Part shown: positions 23,022 through 31,555 of the stretch, piece after piece
How the letters are laid out: every line of letters starts with the position of its first letter
Numbering within the stretch: the stretch's first letter is position 1
Source: an uncultured Dehalococcoidia bacterium
GTDB lineage: Bacteria > Chloroflexota > Dehalococcoidia > GIF9 > UBA5629
Length of the DNA stretch: 39,621 nt
Assembly: GCA_937975645.1 (NCBI GenBank)
Contig: CALJTV010000036.1
Coordinates: 1 to 39,621 of the forward strand
Direction: 5' to 3'
Made by a program: the position numbers and the translations under genes
Notes under the pieces: generated by a model
What the model saw: only the letters and a program-made list of their open reading frames with translations
What the model was told of the DNA's origin: nothing
Databases searched by the model: none

Positions 23022-23044
23022 ATTTGCCTGCTAGATTCTACCAT
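23006..23044 (-). other. Possible 12-codon leader peptide overlapping folP
   Basis: Minus-strand ATG at 23044 opens MVESSRQICIGV followed by TGA, in a different frame from folP. It has AGGAGGA (within 23051-23060) at ideal spacing, much better than the site for folP itself. Ribosomes ending here would be 14 bases inside folP, permitting translational coupling. No conservation evidence is available. Confidence 0.25.
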
Positions 23045-23105
23045 ACCTAAATTCCTCCTGGATAGCAGACAAAAACACCTGCCTAAGCCGCTCGACAGAC
23101 AAAGA

Positions 23106-23125
23106 CTTGACATGTGGTTGTCAAG
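23106..23125. promoter_or_regulatory. Operator 1: inverted repeat over the -35 box
   Basis: CTTGACA (23106-23112) and TGTCAAG (23119-23125) form a perfect 7-bp inverted repeat with a 6-bp spacer. It contains the -35 box of the promoter. It shares the TTGAC half-site with operator 2. Confidence 0.5.
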
Positions 23126-23136
23126 CATTGTATACT
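23107..23136 (+). promoter_or_regulatory. Promoter of the Rrf2-led sulfur operon
   Basis: Consensus TTGACA (23107-23112), an 18-bp spacer and TATACT (23131-23136). Start of transcription near 23143, inside operator 2. The remainder of the 23022-23173 gap is the folP upstream region. Confidence 0.65.
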
Positions 23137-23137
23137 A

Positions 23138-23158
23138 TGTTGACCATATTAGTCAACA
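23138..23158. promoter_or_regulatory. Operator 2: inverted repeat over the transcript start
   Basis: TGTTGAC (23138-23144) and GTCAACA (23152-23158) are a perfect 7-bp inverted repeat with a 7-bp spacer, immediately after the -10 box. Its centre is about 32 bp (three helical turns) from that of operator 1. The Rrf2 protein encoded 16 bp downstream is the natural candidate to bind both. Confidence 0.6.
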
Positions 23159-23173
23159 ATAGCGAGGTGACAA

Positions 23174-23617
23174 GTGAGGCTTTCTACAAAAGGCAGGTAT
23201 GGGGTGAGGGTGCTCTTGGAGTTAGCGCTACGTGGTGGCGGGACAGTGCCGCTAAAGGATATAGCACGCAGCCAGCAGATCTCCCTGTTATACATGGAGC
23301 ACCTTATTGCACCATTGATCAGTGCCGGTATAGTCAAGAGCGTCCGTGGTGCCCGCGGTGGCATTAGGTTGGCTAAGCCGCCGGAGGAAATTAAGCTTAG
23401 CGAGATTGTAAAACTACTGGAGGGACCAATTAGCCCCGTCGATTGCGTGGATAACCCAGGAACCTGTGCACGCTCGAGCCTGTGTGTCACCAGAGACATA
23501 TGGATCGAACTGAAACGCGCCATTGAGAGCGTGCTCGAGTCCAAAACGCTTTATGACCTGGCGGAGATGCAGAGGTCCAAAGGACATGCCTTCACCGAAG
23601 AGATGTACTACATATAG
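23174..23617 (+). CDS. Rrf2 family regulator (IscR/CymR-like)
   Basis: A 147-residue winged-helix repressor: MRLSTKGRYGVRVLLELAL, the recognition helix around ISLLYMEHLIAPLISAGIV and wing VRGARGGIRLAKPP are all typical. Three cysteines lie in DCVDNPGTCARSSLCVTR, matching the cluster region of IscR (C-x5-6-C-x5-C), but the His that completes the IscR ligand set is Arg here. It may bind an Fe-S cluster with another ligand, or sense cysteine precursors via a CysK complex, as CymR does. Start is GTG with GAGGTGA upstream. First gene of a long sulfur operon, with two matching operators in its promoter. Confidence 0.88.
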   Translation: MRLSTKGRYGVRVLLELALRGGGTVPLKDIARSQQISLLYMEHLIAPLISAGIVKSVRGARGGIRLAKPPEEIKLSEIVKLLEGPISPVDCVDNPGTCARSSLCVTRDIWIELKRAIESVLESKTLYDLAEMQRSKGHAFTEEMYYI

Positions 23618-23626
23618 GAGGTCCTG

Positions 23627-24643
23627 GTGGCGACTAACAGGTATATAACGCAAGTCCTTCTGCCTCAAATAGGTGAACAGGGGCAGGATAAACTGGCAAA
23701 TAGCACTGTAGTGCTTATCGGCATTGGCGCTATCGGCACCGTCATTGCTTCTGCTCTGGTACGGGCTGGTATAGGTAATCTAAGACTCATAGACAAGGAC
23801 TCGGTGGAATATTACGACCTTGTCAATCATGTCCTATTTGATGAAGATGACGTCAGGAACCAGCTCCCTAAAGCTGTAGCTGCTGAGCGTCGCTTACAGA
23901 AGATCAATTCGTCCGTCACGGTCACAGGGATACTGGCTGATGTGAATCAGTCTAACATTGAGCACCTTATCGGCGACGCCGATTTAGTGGTTGCCGGACT
24001 GAATGATAACGAGACGTGTTTCCTAATAAACGACACCTGTATGAAACATAAGATCCCGTGGGTACATGGCAAGGCAGTGGGCACATGGGGAACAACTCTG
24101 AATATCTTGCCGGGCCGCACCCCATGCTATCAGTGCGTTTTTGGCAATCCCCTGACACATGAAAGAATTTATACCTCCAAAAACGTCGGGCTACTGGGTT
24201 CCACCGCTTTTATCATCGGCTGTCTTCAGTCCACCGAGACAATAAAGATACTTAGCGGTAGCGATGAGATCAACTACGACCTTATCACTGTGGATACGTG
24301 GAAGCGGACACTTCACCACCTAAGGACGAACTATCGCAGTGGCTGTCTAGCATGCGCCGGTAAGTTTGATTTCCTAGCCGGAAAATCGTTAGCGAAAGCT
24401 ACCAGACCTTGTGACGGAGGACGAGCTGTAGAGGTGCTAAGCCCAGTGGTGAAAAACTTCTCGCTTCCAGAGCTAGCCACCCGACTGAGCCCATGGGGAA
24501 AAGTAAAATACAACGAGTTCATGCTCCGCTTCACCACCGACTCCCATGAGATGGTGGTCTTCCCCGATGGTCGTGCTATCTTTAAGAACACCAGCGATGA
24601 GTCCTTAGCGCTAAAACTTTACGCACAATACATAGGAGGGTAG
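23627..24643 (+). CDS. ThiF/MoeB/HesA-family E1-like adenylyltransferase
   Basis: A 338-residue enzyme of the family that adenylates the C-terminal Gly-Gly of ThiS- or MoaD-type sulfur carriers. The nucleotide-binding loop is GIGAIGTVIASAL (about 34-46), then LIDKDSVEYYDLVNHVLF, where SNLxRQ is usual. Zinc cysteines are CYQC and CLAC. After residue 260 there is a C-terminal domain (VEVLSPVVKNFSLPELATRL, MVVFPDGRAIF) found in stand-alone ThiF-type proteins. Start is GTG 23627 after GGAGGT. No ThiS/MoaD-like carrier gene is seen in the window, so its protein substrate is not known. Next gene is a cysteine desulfurase-like protein, a natural sulfur source. Confidence 0.85.
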   Translation: MATNRYITQVLLPQIGEQGQDKLANSTVVLIGIGAIGTVIASALVRAGIGNLRLIDKDSVEYYDLVNHVLFDEDDVRNQLPKAVAAERRLQKINSSVTVTGILADVNQSNIEHLIGDADLVVAGLNDNETCFLINDTCMKHKIPWVHGKAVGTWGTTLNILPGRTPCYQCVFGNPLTHERIYTSKNVGLLGSTAFIIGCLQSTETIKILSGSDEINYDLITVDTWKRTLHHLRTNYRSGCLACAGKFDFLAGKSLAKATRPCDGGRAVEVLSPVVKNFSLPELATRLSPWGKVKYNEFMLRFTTDSHEMVVFPDGRAIFKNTSDESLALKLYAQYIGG

Positions 24644-24647
24644 CGGG

Positions 24648-25796
24648 ATGGTCTATGTCGACAATGCGTCCACTTCCTGGCCCAAGCCAGAAAGCGTATA
24701 TCAGGCAATAGACGAGTTCATGAGAAAGAACGCTGGGAATCCCGGACGGGGTAGCCATAGTATGGCACTGGCAGCTGCTGAAGTCGTAGACCAAACAAGG
24801 TCGCTGCTGGCCCGCCTATTTAACATACCCACCCCGGAACGGATCATCTTTACGCTAAATTGCACCGACGCCATCAATATAGGGCTTAAGGGCTTGCTGA
24901 GACCAGGGGATCATGTGATCACCGACAGCATCGCACATAACTCACTTGCCCGCCCGCTAAGAAAGCTTGAGCGCAACGGTGTGAACGTAGAACGACTGTT
25001 GCCCTCATTCTCTAGCGGCGTGCTCTCTCCACAAGCTATAGAGGCTGCTATAACCCCCAAAACTCGCCTCCTAGTGGTGACCCACGGTTCCAACGTCACC
25101 GGTATCGTCCAGCCTGTGAGGAAGTATGGAGAGATCGCCCGGCAGCATGGCATCATCTTTATGGTTGATGCTGCTCAGACCGCAGGCAGATACCCCATCG
25201 ATGTTCAAGCAGACTACATAGACCTGCTCGCCTTCCCGGGACACAAGGGGCTTTTCGGGCCTCAGGGCACTGGCGGCTTATATATCAGTTCACGAGTCGA
25301 CCTCGATACCCTGCGCGAAGGTGGCACCGGCACTTTCTCGGAGACAGAAGAGCAGCCCGAAGTCTTTCCTGATAAGCATGAGAGCGGCACCCCTAATACT
25401 CTCGGCATCTGCGGGCTCGGTGCCGGCGTAAAGTTCATCTTTGAACAAGGACTGGCGCAAATCAGGGCTAAAGAGGAGGAATTGACCAGCAGGCTCATTC
25501 AAGGGCTTTCCCAAATCAGCGGAGTGAGTATATACCGGTCTCCCGATAGCGCTGAGCAGACCGCCGTCATTTCGTTCAATATAGACGGTTATGAACCAAC
25601 TGAAGTTGGCGTGATACTCGACCAGGCATTTGACATCAAAGTTAGAACAGGGCTTCACTGCGCGCCATCTGTGCACCGTCTCATAGGTACGTTTCCCCAC
25701 GGCACCGTGCGGTTGAGCCCTGGTTATTTCAATAGTGAGGCAGAAATGGACTTTGTCCTCAGTGCTATCGAAAAAATTGCCAGAGCAAAGTTGTGA
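24648..25796 (+). CDS. Cysteine desulfurase-like class V aminotransferase (TIGR01977-type)
   Basis: A PLP enzyme of 382 aa that would release sulfur from cysteine as a protein persulfide. YVDNASTSWPKPESV at the start, HNSLARPL, VDAAQTAGRYPIDV and the PLP lysine in FPGHKGLFGPQGTGGLY are diagnostic. The catalytic cysteine lies in TGLHCAPSVH (about residue 335-345), and FPHGTVRLSPGYFN follows. This is the SufS/CsdA-like class rather than the NifS/IscS class, which the window encodes separately at 33067. It is placed 4 bp after the ThiF-type gene, suggesting that persulfide from this enzyme goes to the carrier that ThiF activates. Confidence 0.88.
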   Translation: MVYVDNASTSWPKPESVYQAIDEFMRKNAGNPGRGSHSMALAAAEVVDQTRSLLARLFNIPTPERIIFTLNCTDAINIGLKGLLRPGDHVITDSIAHNSLARPLRKLERNGVNVERLLPSFSSGVLSPQAIEAAITPKTRLLVVTHGSNVTGIVQPVRKYGEIARQHGIIFMVDAAQTAGRYPIDVQADYIDLLAFPGHKGLFGPQGTGGLYISSRVDLDTLREGGTGTFSETEEQPEVFPDKHESGTPNTLGICGLGAGVKFIFEQGLAQIRAKEEELTSRLIQGLSQISGVSIYRSPDSAEQTAVISFNIDGYEPTEVGVILDQAFDIKVRTGLHCAPSVHRLIGTFPHGTVRLSPGYFNSEAEMDFVLSAIEKIARAKL

Positions 25797-25821
25797 CCAC
25801 GGCTCTTATAAGGGGGTGTTT

Positions 25822-26265
25822 ATGGCCAAAAAAGCCCTGATAGTAACCCTGATTCTGTTAGGGATAATTGCAGGATCGTGCACCCAAGCACAGAGTCGGC
25901 TACCAGCGCGGGTGCAGGAATCGATAACCGGAAACGGCGGTAGCGCTGATAAAAACCCTCCGACATCACCGCCACAGATAGCCCAATGGCCACAGACAGA
26001 GCAACAGGCGGTGAAAATCAGCGATATTTTGAACCACCCGGAAGATTTCGCCGAAACAAAAGTGTTAGTCCAAGGGAAGATTATCTCCGAATGCGGGGCT
26101 GGTTGCTGGTTTACCCTTAATGACGGCACCGGGACAATATACATCGATCTGGCACCAAGCAATCTGACGATACCGCAGAAAAGGGGAGCCTTTGCCCGCG
26201 TTTATGGAAGGGTGGTACAAGAAGGCAGTGACACCTATCTCATTGGTGAGAAGGTAGAGTTTTAA
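25822..26265 (+). CDS. OB-fold lipoprotein
   Basis: A 147-residue protein starting MAKKALIVTLILLGIIAGSC, a lipoprotein signal with lipobox AGSC (Cys at residue 20). Residues about 55-147 form an OB-fold like that of tRNA-anti/DUF4920-type domains: VLVQGKIISECGAGCWFTL, GTGTIYIDL, GAFARVYGRV. The C-x3-C in ECGAGCWF sits in the first hairpin and may bind a metal or form a disulfide. GGGGGTG before ATG 25822 fixes the start. The gene is followed 13 bp later by a MacB-type permease, so it is probably the extracytoplasmic partner of that transporter. Confidence 0.75.
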   Translation: MAKKALIVTLILLGIIAGSCTQAQSRLPARVQESITGNGGSADKNPPTSPPQIAQWPQTEQQAVKISDILNHPEDFAETKVLVQGKIISECGAGCWFTLNDGTGTIYIDLAPSNLTIPQKRGAFARVYGRVVQEGSDTYLIGEKVEF

Positions 26266-26278
26266 GGAGGAGGCTTAA

Positions 26279-27451
26279 TTGAATTTCCTAACTCTGGCAG
26301 CAAAGAATCTACTACGAAGACAGGGACGGACTGCCCTCACCGTAGCCGGCGTGGCTATTGCCGTCGCCGTGTTGTTCAGCCTCCTTTCTTTTAATTCAGG
26401 CTATGAAAAACAGCTAAACAACGAGCTTAACAGCTTGGGCATCCACATACTGGCAGTACCAAAAGGATGCCCTTACGAGGCTGCCTCGCTCATAATCCAT
26501 GGCGGCACTATACCTAAATACCTTTCCGAGGCCGATATCGCCGAGGTGAACAAGATAGCCGACATAGAAATCGCCAGCCCGATGCTCTTGCACCAGTTTT
26601 ACAAAGACGGTAAGCCTCACATCGTCTACGGTATCCAAATGAACGAAACAAATCGACTTAAGCCCTGGTGGAAAGTAGAGGGAAGGTTTTTCAGCGACGA
26701 TGAAACTAATGTTATGGTCATCGGAAGAGAACTGGCGGAAAAGGAAAAGCTGGAGATCGGCGACGTACTGTCCTTTGGCCCGGACGGAGTCCCCTTCACT
26801 ATAGTGGGCATCCTGAAAAGAACAAACACACCGGACGACGAAGTCTATTTCGTCCCATTAAAGTCAGCACAAGAGCTTTTCCAGAAGCCCATGCAGATCA
26901 CAGCCATCGCCATCAAAGTGAAGGACATCTCAAGAGTATTTGATGTGGCTAGCAAACTGGAGGAAATTCCCGACATCCAGGCGGTGACCACAAGTCAGAT
27001 AATAGGTACCATAATGAACATAGTAGGCTCGGTGCGCACACTGCTCATCTCAGTAATCATCGTGGCTATCGCGGTGAGTGCCGTGGGTATAATCAACACG
27101 CTTCTTATGTCTGTTAACGAACGCACGGGGGAATTTGGCATGATGAAGGCTATCGGGGCTTCAGAAGCTGACATAGCCAAGCTGGTTATCTTAGAGACGT
27201 TGTCCATCTCTGTCGCCGGGGGTATGCTTGGGTTACTTGTGGCCACCGCAGGCTCCAGCCTCATAGAGGGTTTCGTCAAAAACATAATTCCTTATGCACC
27301 GGCGGGTAATCTGCTATCTTTCCAGCCAGCATTCTTCGGGTTGTGTTTTCTGCTCTCCATTACCATCGGATTAATATGTAGCATTTATCCAGCGCTCAAG
27401 TCCTCGTACATGACACCTTTGGAAGCCATAAGGAGCAACGTCAATGAATAG
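26279..27451 (+). CDS. MacB/FtsX-type ABC transporter permease
   Basis: A 390-residue permease with one N-terminal transmembrane helix (about 17-37), an external MacB-PCD-type domain (about 40-245), and three C-terminal helices (about 257-280, 302-325 and 355-377). AAKNLLRRQGRTALTVAGVAIAVAVLF and the FtsX block MSVNERTGEFGMMKAIGAS are diagnostic. Start is TTG 26279 after AAGGAGGAGG. These transporters act mechanically on extracytoplasmic substrates (lipoproteins, toxins, peptides). It overlaps the ATPase gene by 8 bp. Its position in a sulfur-assimilation operon, with an OB-fold lipoprotein, is unusual. Confidence 0.88.
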   Translation: MNFLTLAAKNLLRRQGRTALTVAGVAIAVAVLFSLLSFNSGYEKQLNNELNSLGIHILAVPKGCPYEAASLIIHGGTIPKYLSEADIAEVNKIADIEIASPMLLHQFYKDGKPHIVYGIQMNETNRLKPWWKVEGRFFSDDETNVMVIGRELAEKEKLEIGDVLSFGPDGVPFTIVGILKRTNTPDDEVYFVPLKSAQELFQKPMQITAIAIKVKDISRVFDVASKLEEIPDIQAVTTSQIIGTIMNIVGSVRTLLISVIIVAIAVSAVGIINTLLMSVNERTGEFGMMKAIGASEADIAKLVILETLSISVAGGMLGLLVATAGSSLIEGFVKNIIPYAPAGNLLSFQPAFFGLCFLLSITIGLICSIYPALKSSYMTPLEAIRSNVNE

Positions 27452-28133
27452 CGAACTCATAACAGCTACCAAATTGACCAAAGTCTATCGAAGGGGTAGC
27501 GAGCAAGTCTTCGCCCTGAAAGACGTTAGCTTCACTGTGTCACAAGGCGAGTTTCTAGCCATCATGGGACCTTCGGGTTCGGGGAAGACAACGCTGTTAA
27601 ACCTGCTCGGTTGCTTGGATAAACCCACATGGGGCAGTCTGAAACTAAGTGGCATCGAAATAAGTGATCTAGAGGAGAAAAAACTGGTAAAGTTGCGCCG
27701 AGACCACATCGGCTTCGTTTTTCAGCAGTTCTTTCTCCTCCCCACACTCACTGTAAAGGAGAACATAGAGCTGCCCCTCCTGTTCAGCAAGAGAAAAGAA
27801 AACGAGAAAGCGATCAAAGAGATAATCGATATTATAGGTCTGACCAACCGGGCCAGCCACCTACCACACCAGCTCAGCGGTGGTGAGATGCAACGAGTGG
27901 CTATCGGTAGGGCACTAGCTAGCGGCCCCACAATCCTTCTGGCAGATGAGCCCACAGGCAATCTGGATTCGGTCACCGCTGAGACCATCTATCAACTTTT
28001 TCTACGTCTGAATCAACAGGGACTGACCATCATCGTGGTGACACATAATCCGGAGCTAGCAAACATAGCTCACAGAATAATCCGCTTAAAGGACGGCAAG
28101 ATTATAGATGATGGAGTAATTGTAGGGAGGTGA
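27444..28133 (+). CDS. LolD/MacB-type ABC transporter ATP-binding protein
   Basis: A 229-residue ATPase for the preceding permease. Walker [10 protein letters not shown] (about 41-49), signature [16 protein letters not shown], Walker [13 protein letters not shown] and switch His in VVTHNPELA are all present. [17 protein letters not shown] is the usual start of the LolD/MacB class. It overlaps the permease by 8 bp and the GTG before cysK by 4 bp, so the transporter is tightly embedded in the operon. Confidence 0.92.
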   Translation: MNSELITATKLTKVYRRGSEQVFALKDVSFTVSQGEFLAIMGPSGSGKTTLLNLLGCLDKPTWGSLKLSGIEISDLEEKKLVKLRRDHIGFVFQQFFLLPTLTVKENIELPLLFSKRKENEKAIKEIIDIIGLTNRASHLPHQLSGGEMQRVAIGRALASGPTILLADEPTGNLDSVTAETIYQLFLRLNQQGLTIIVVTHNPELANIAHRIIRLKDGKIIDDGVIVGR

Positions 28134-28138
28134 AAAGG

Positions 28139-29152
28139 ATGGCACAAGCATTACCAAAAGTGGACAAACTTAAGTACAAGACTATCGAAATACCTAAACT
28201 GACCCGAGGCATAGCTAGAGATGCCACCGAACTCATCGGCAATACACCACTGGTAAGACTAAACCGTATTACCGAAGGCATTAAAGCAGAGGTGGTAGCT
28301 AAACTAGAATCTTTTAACCCAGTAAGCAGCGTCAAGGATAGGATCGGAGTCGCGATGATCATCGATGCTGAGGAAAAGGGGTTGATAAACAAGGATACAG
28401 TGATCGTCGAGCCGACAAGTGGCAATACTGGTATTGCACTGGCGTTTGTCTGTGCTGCTAGAGGCTATCGGCTTGTGCTCACCATGCCAGACACGATGTC
28501 ACTGGAGAGGAGACAGCTTCTAGCAGCTTTTGGAGCTGAACTAGTGCTCACACCAGGTGCAGAGGGAATGTCAGGAGCTGTGAGAAAAGCAGAAGAGCTG
28601 GTAGCTAACAACCCGAACTATTTGATGCTTCAGCAGTTCAAGAATCCAGCAAATCCGGAGATACACCGCTTGACCACCGCTGAGGAGATATGGCGGGACA
28701 CTGCCGGCAGGGTGGACATACTGGTAGCCGGAGTAGGTACAGGTGGTACTATCACGGGAGTTGCTGAAGTGCTGAAACAACGAAAACCTAGCTTTAAGGC
28801 TATAGCTGTGGAACCAACAAGTTCGCCTGTGCTCTCCGGGGGCAAGCCCGGACGGCACAGGATACAGGGGATCGGCGCTGGATTCATCCCAGACGTACTA
28901 AGACTGAACCTGATAGACGAGATCATCACAGTGAACGACGAGGATGCTGGGCTCATGGCAAGAAGACTGGCAAGAGAGGAGGGAATACTCGCCGGCATAT
29001 CCTCAGGTGCCGCCACCTGGGCAGCGCTTCAGATCGCTGCTAGAGAGGAAAATGCAAGTAAGCTTATTGTGGTAGTTTTACCGGATACCGGGGAACGCTA
29101 CCTGACCACCTGGCTCTTTCAGGAACAATCTAACCTAACATCGAATATTTGA
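28139..29152 (+). CDS. cysK: Cysteine synthase (O-acetylserine sulfhydrylase)
   Basis: Makes cysteine from O-acetylserine and sulfide. The PLP lysine is in [30 protein letters not shown], the phosphate-binding [10 protein letters not shown] and [11 protein letters not shown] are typical of CysK. The N-terminus has about 25 extra residues before [22 protein letters not shown] lies 8 bp before the ATG at 28139, better than a GTG at 28130. cysE is two genes downstream, and the CysE C-terminus has the Ile needed for complex formation with CysK. Confidence 0.93.
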   Translation: MAQALPKVDKLKYKTIEIPKLTRGIARDATELIGNTPLVRLNRITEGIKAEVVAKLESFNPVSSVKDRIGVAMIIDAEEKGLINKDTVIVEPTSGNTGIALAFVCAARGYRLVLTMPDTMSLERRQLLAAFGAELVLTPGAEGMSGAVRKAEELVANNPNYLMLQQFKNPANPEIHRLTTAEEIWRDTAGRVDILVAGVGTGGTITGVAEVLKQRKPSFKAIAVEPTSSPVLSGGKPGRHRIQGIGAGFIPDVLRLNLIDEIITVNDEDAGLMARRLAREEGILAGISSGAATWAALQIAAREENASKLIVVVLPDTGERYLTTWLFQEQSNLTSNI

Positions 29153-29164
29153 TAAAGGAGAAAA

Positions 29165-29638
29165 ATGACCAAATTAAATAAATTTCTAACGGTGCTACTT
29201 TTCATCATCGCTATCGCTTCCATTGCCATTGGGGCAATTTTTATCTGTCAGGCAGTGGATAAGGAGAACTGGATAAAACAAGCGATGCGGCAAGAGAAGG
29301 TTACCCTGGGTATACCAGAAGAAGCAGCCAACAAGGGCGACGTCATCGATACGGCAGTTGAGGCTCAAGCAGCCGCTGATATAGTGCGGGAGCACCGCCG
29401 TAGTCTTGCACCGACCTATGAAGCCCTGCTTGCCGGCGGACGCTATGATCCTAACAACCCTAAGCACCTCACATACACTCAGGCGCTCAACATGGAAAAT
29501 TACCTTTACATGGCTGTGTTAGCGTTGGGCATCACCACCGCATTCACCGGTATCGGTGCTTTTATGATACTGAGCGGCATAGGTCTTGCCGCTGTAGGTG
29601 TGGTGCTGTACTCCACACAAGGAGTGAAAAAGGGGTGA
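29165..29638 (+). CDS. Two-TM membrane protein between cysK and cysE, unknown function
   Basis: A 157-residue protein with an N-terminal transmembrane helix (about 8-30) and one or two C-terminal helices (about 112-150, rich in Gly, Ala and Ile), around a soluble loop of 80 residues. The loop is acidic and helical ([33 protein letters not shown]). I do not recognise the family. AAAGGAG precedes the ATG, and its stop overlaps an in-frame GTG upstream of cysE. Embedded within the cysteine genes, it may act on transport of a sulfur compound, but this is speculation. Confidence 0.65.
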   Translation: MTKLNKFLTVLLFIIAIASIAIGAIFICQAVDKENWIKQAMRQEKVTLGIPEEAANKGDVIDTAVEAQAAADIVREHRRSLAPTYEALLAGGRYDPNNPKHLTYTQALNMENYLYMAVLALGITTAFTGIGAFMILSGIGLAAVGVVLYSTQGVKKG

Positions 29639-29682
29639 GCCAACGGAGTACAGCTAGAAATAACGACAGAAGGAGTCCCAAG

Positions 29683-30405
29683 TTGTTCCACAGACTAAAG
29701 GAGGACGTCGAGACTGTATTTGCCCGAGACCCAGCAGCAAGAAGCTGGCTGGAAGTAGTCTGCTGCTATCCTGGACTCCATGCTCTGTGGCTTCACCGCC
29801 TAGCTCACTTCCTGTGGCACCACAAACTGCAGTTCCTCGCTCGTCTCGTCTCGCATATCAACCGTCTCCTCACCAATATCGAAATCCACCCCGGCGCCAG
29901 AATCGGCAGGCGTTTCTTCATCGATCACGGCGCCGGGGTAGTCATCGGCGAGACGGCCGAAATTGGGGATGATGTGCTGATGTACCAAGGGGCGGTACTT
30001 GGCGGCACCAGCCTCAAGAAGGAGAAGCGCCATCCCACAGTAGGCAACAACGTAGTCATAGGTGCCGGAGCAATCGCCCTTGGAGCTATCACTATCGGCG
30101 ATGGCGCCAGGATCGGTGCCGGTGCTGTGGTAGTGAGGTCAGTTCCACCTGGAGCTACTGTAGTTGGGGTGCCAGGAAGAATTGTAGCCGATGGTTACAC
30201 GCCTCCCATGAGCCTGGAACATAACAAACTACCGGACCCGGTAGCTGAAGCTATCAGGCTGCTTATCGAACAACAAGAAGAACATGAACAGCGCCTTAGA
30301 AGGCTGGAGCAGACAATGGGTACCACCGCTGCCATCGCTTGTGCCAACCTGAATAAGGAACCGGCTGTGGCGCTCTGTGAATTCACGCAAGGAGCAGGAA
30401 TATGA
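29683..30405 (+). CDS. cysE: Serine O-acetyltransferase
   Basis: Acetylates serine for CysK. Left-handed beta-helix hexapeptide protein: [30 protein letters not shown]-type ([11 protein letters not shown]) and [17 protein letters not shown] favour the TTG at 29683, since GAAGGAG lies 7 bp before it and gives [20 protein letters not shown], the normal short-form N-terminus of 240 aa; a GTG at 29635 would add 16 unrelated residues. The protein ends in GAGI; a C-terminal Ile is what CysE inserts into CysK in the cysteine synthase complex. It overlaps the next gene by ATGA. Confidence 0.92.
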   Translation: MFHRLKEDVETVFARDPAARSWLEVVCCYPGLHALWLHRLAHFLWHHKLQFLARLVSHINRLLTNIEIHPGARIGRRFFIDHGAGVVIGETAEIGDDVLMYQGAVLGGTSLKKEKRHPTVGNNVVIGAGAIALGAITIGDGARIGAGAVVVRSVPPGATVVGVPGRIVADGYTPPMSLEHNKLPDPVAEAIRLLIEQQEEHEQRLRRLEQTMGTTAAIACANLNKEPAVALCEFTQGAGI

Positions 30406-31541
30406 AGTTCGAGACTATAGCAATACACGCCGGTGAGAGACCGGATAAAGCCTATGGGGCTATTTCTGTACCGATATACCAGACCTCTACTTTCGCTTTC
30501 GAGGATGTGGGCAAGACCCGCGGCTATGATTACACGCGTACTGCTAACCCCACGAGGAAGGTTCTAGAGGATACCATCGCCCGACTAGAGGGAGGTAAAG
30601 CTGCTTTCGCCTTTGCCACAGGCATGGCAGCAGAAACCACGGTAATCCACCTTCTAAAAGCCGGCGACCATGTCGTTGCCGGTGATGATATCTACGGGGG
30701 GACTTACCGCCTTTTCCAGGACGTAATGCGTAACTTCGGTCTCGAATTCACCTTCGTCAGGATGGATAGTCAAAAAACCTTAGAGGCAGCAATCAGGCCC
30801 AATACCAGACTGATCTGGGTAGAGACACCCTCAAACCCACTGCTCTCCATAACAGACCTCGAAATGGTGACCAGTGTTGCTAAAAGGCACGACATCTTAA
30901 CCGTCATGGATAATACCTTCGCCACGCCGTATTTTCTAAAGCCCATCGAATACGGCATTGACATCGTGGTGCATTCCACAACTAAGTATCTGAACGGACA
31001 CTGCGATGTGGTCGGTGGCGCTGTGGTAACCGCAACTGAGGAACTGGCAGAAAGGATCCATTTCTTGCTTAATGCTATGGGAACAGGTGCCTCACCGTTT
31101 GACAGTTGGCTGGTGCTCAGAGGCATCACCACACTACCGTTGCGGATGAAAAAACATGAAGAAAACGCCACCACAATAGCCCGCTGGTTGGAAAAGCAAA
31201 AGGCGGTAAGCCGCGTCTATTATCCAGGGCTCGAGTCCCATCCAGGATATGATGTCGCCCGCAAACAGATGAAGGGCTTCGGAGGTGTGGTCTCTTTTGA
31301 ACTTAAAGGTGGGATTGAAAAAGTTAACAGTTTTCTCAAGAAACTAAAGGTTTTCTCACTCGCCGAGTCCCTTGGCGGGGTAGCTTCGCTGGCGGAGCAT
31401 CCAGCGACGATGAGCCATGCCTCTATGCCACCAGAACATAGAGCCAAAGCCGGCATCGGCGATAATCTAATCAGGTTATCTGTGGGTATAGAGAACATCG
31501 ATGACCTATTGGCTGATTTGGAGCAAGCCTTGAATGCCTAA
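30402..31541 (+). CDS. Cystathionine gamma-synthase / gamma-lyase family enzyme
   Basis: PLP-dependent trans-sulfuration enzyme, 379 aa. [22 protein letters not shown], the PLP lysine in [10 protein letters not shown] and [18 protein letters not shown] are family signatures. The set covers cystathionine gamma-synthase (methionine synthesis from cysteine), gamma-lyase and O-acetylhomoserine sulfhydrylase; sequence alone does not settle which. Located after cysE with ATGA overlap and before threonine synthase. A synthase role would link new cysteine to methionine, with the neighbour using the shared homoserine branch. Confidence 0.88.
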   Translation: MKFETIAIHAGERPDKAYGAISVPIYQTSTFAFEDVGKTRGYDYTRTANPTRKVLEDTIARLEGGKAAFAFATGMAAETTVIHLLKAGDHVVAGDDIYGGTYRLFQDVMRNFGLEFTFVRMDSQKTLEAAIRPNTRLIWVETPSNPLLSITDLEMVTSVAKRHDILTVMDNTFATPYFLKPIEYGIDIVVHSTTKYLNGHCDVVGGAVVTATEELAERIHFLLNAMGTGASPFDSWLVLRGITTLPLRMKKHEENATTIARWLEKQKAVSRVYYPGLESHPGYDVARKQMKGFGGVVSFELKGGIEKVNSFLKKLKVFSLAESLGGVASLAEHPATMSHASMPPEHRAKAGIGDNLIRLSVGIENIDDLLADLEQALNA

Positions 31542-31555
31542 ACAAAGGAGACGGG

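Noticed and set aside
23107..23367. Open frame beginning at 23107 in front of the Rrf2 gene
   Set aside because: It begins at the -35 box, crosses the operators and uses another frame through the Rrf2 coding region.
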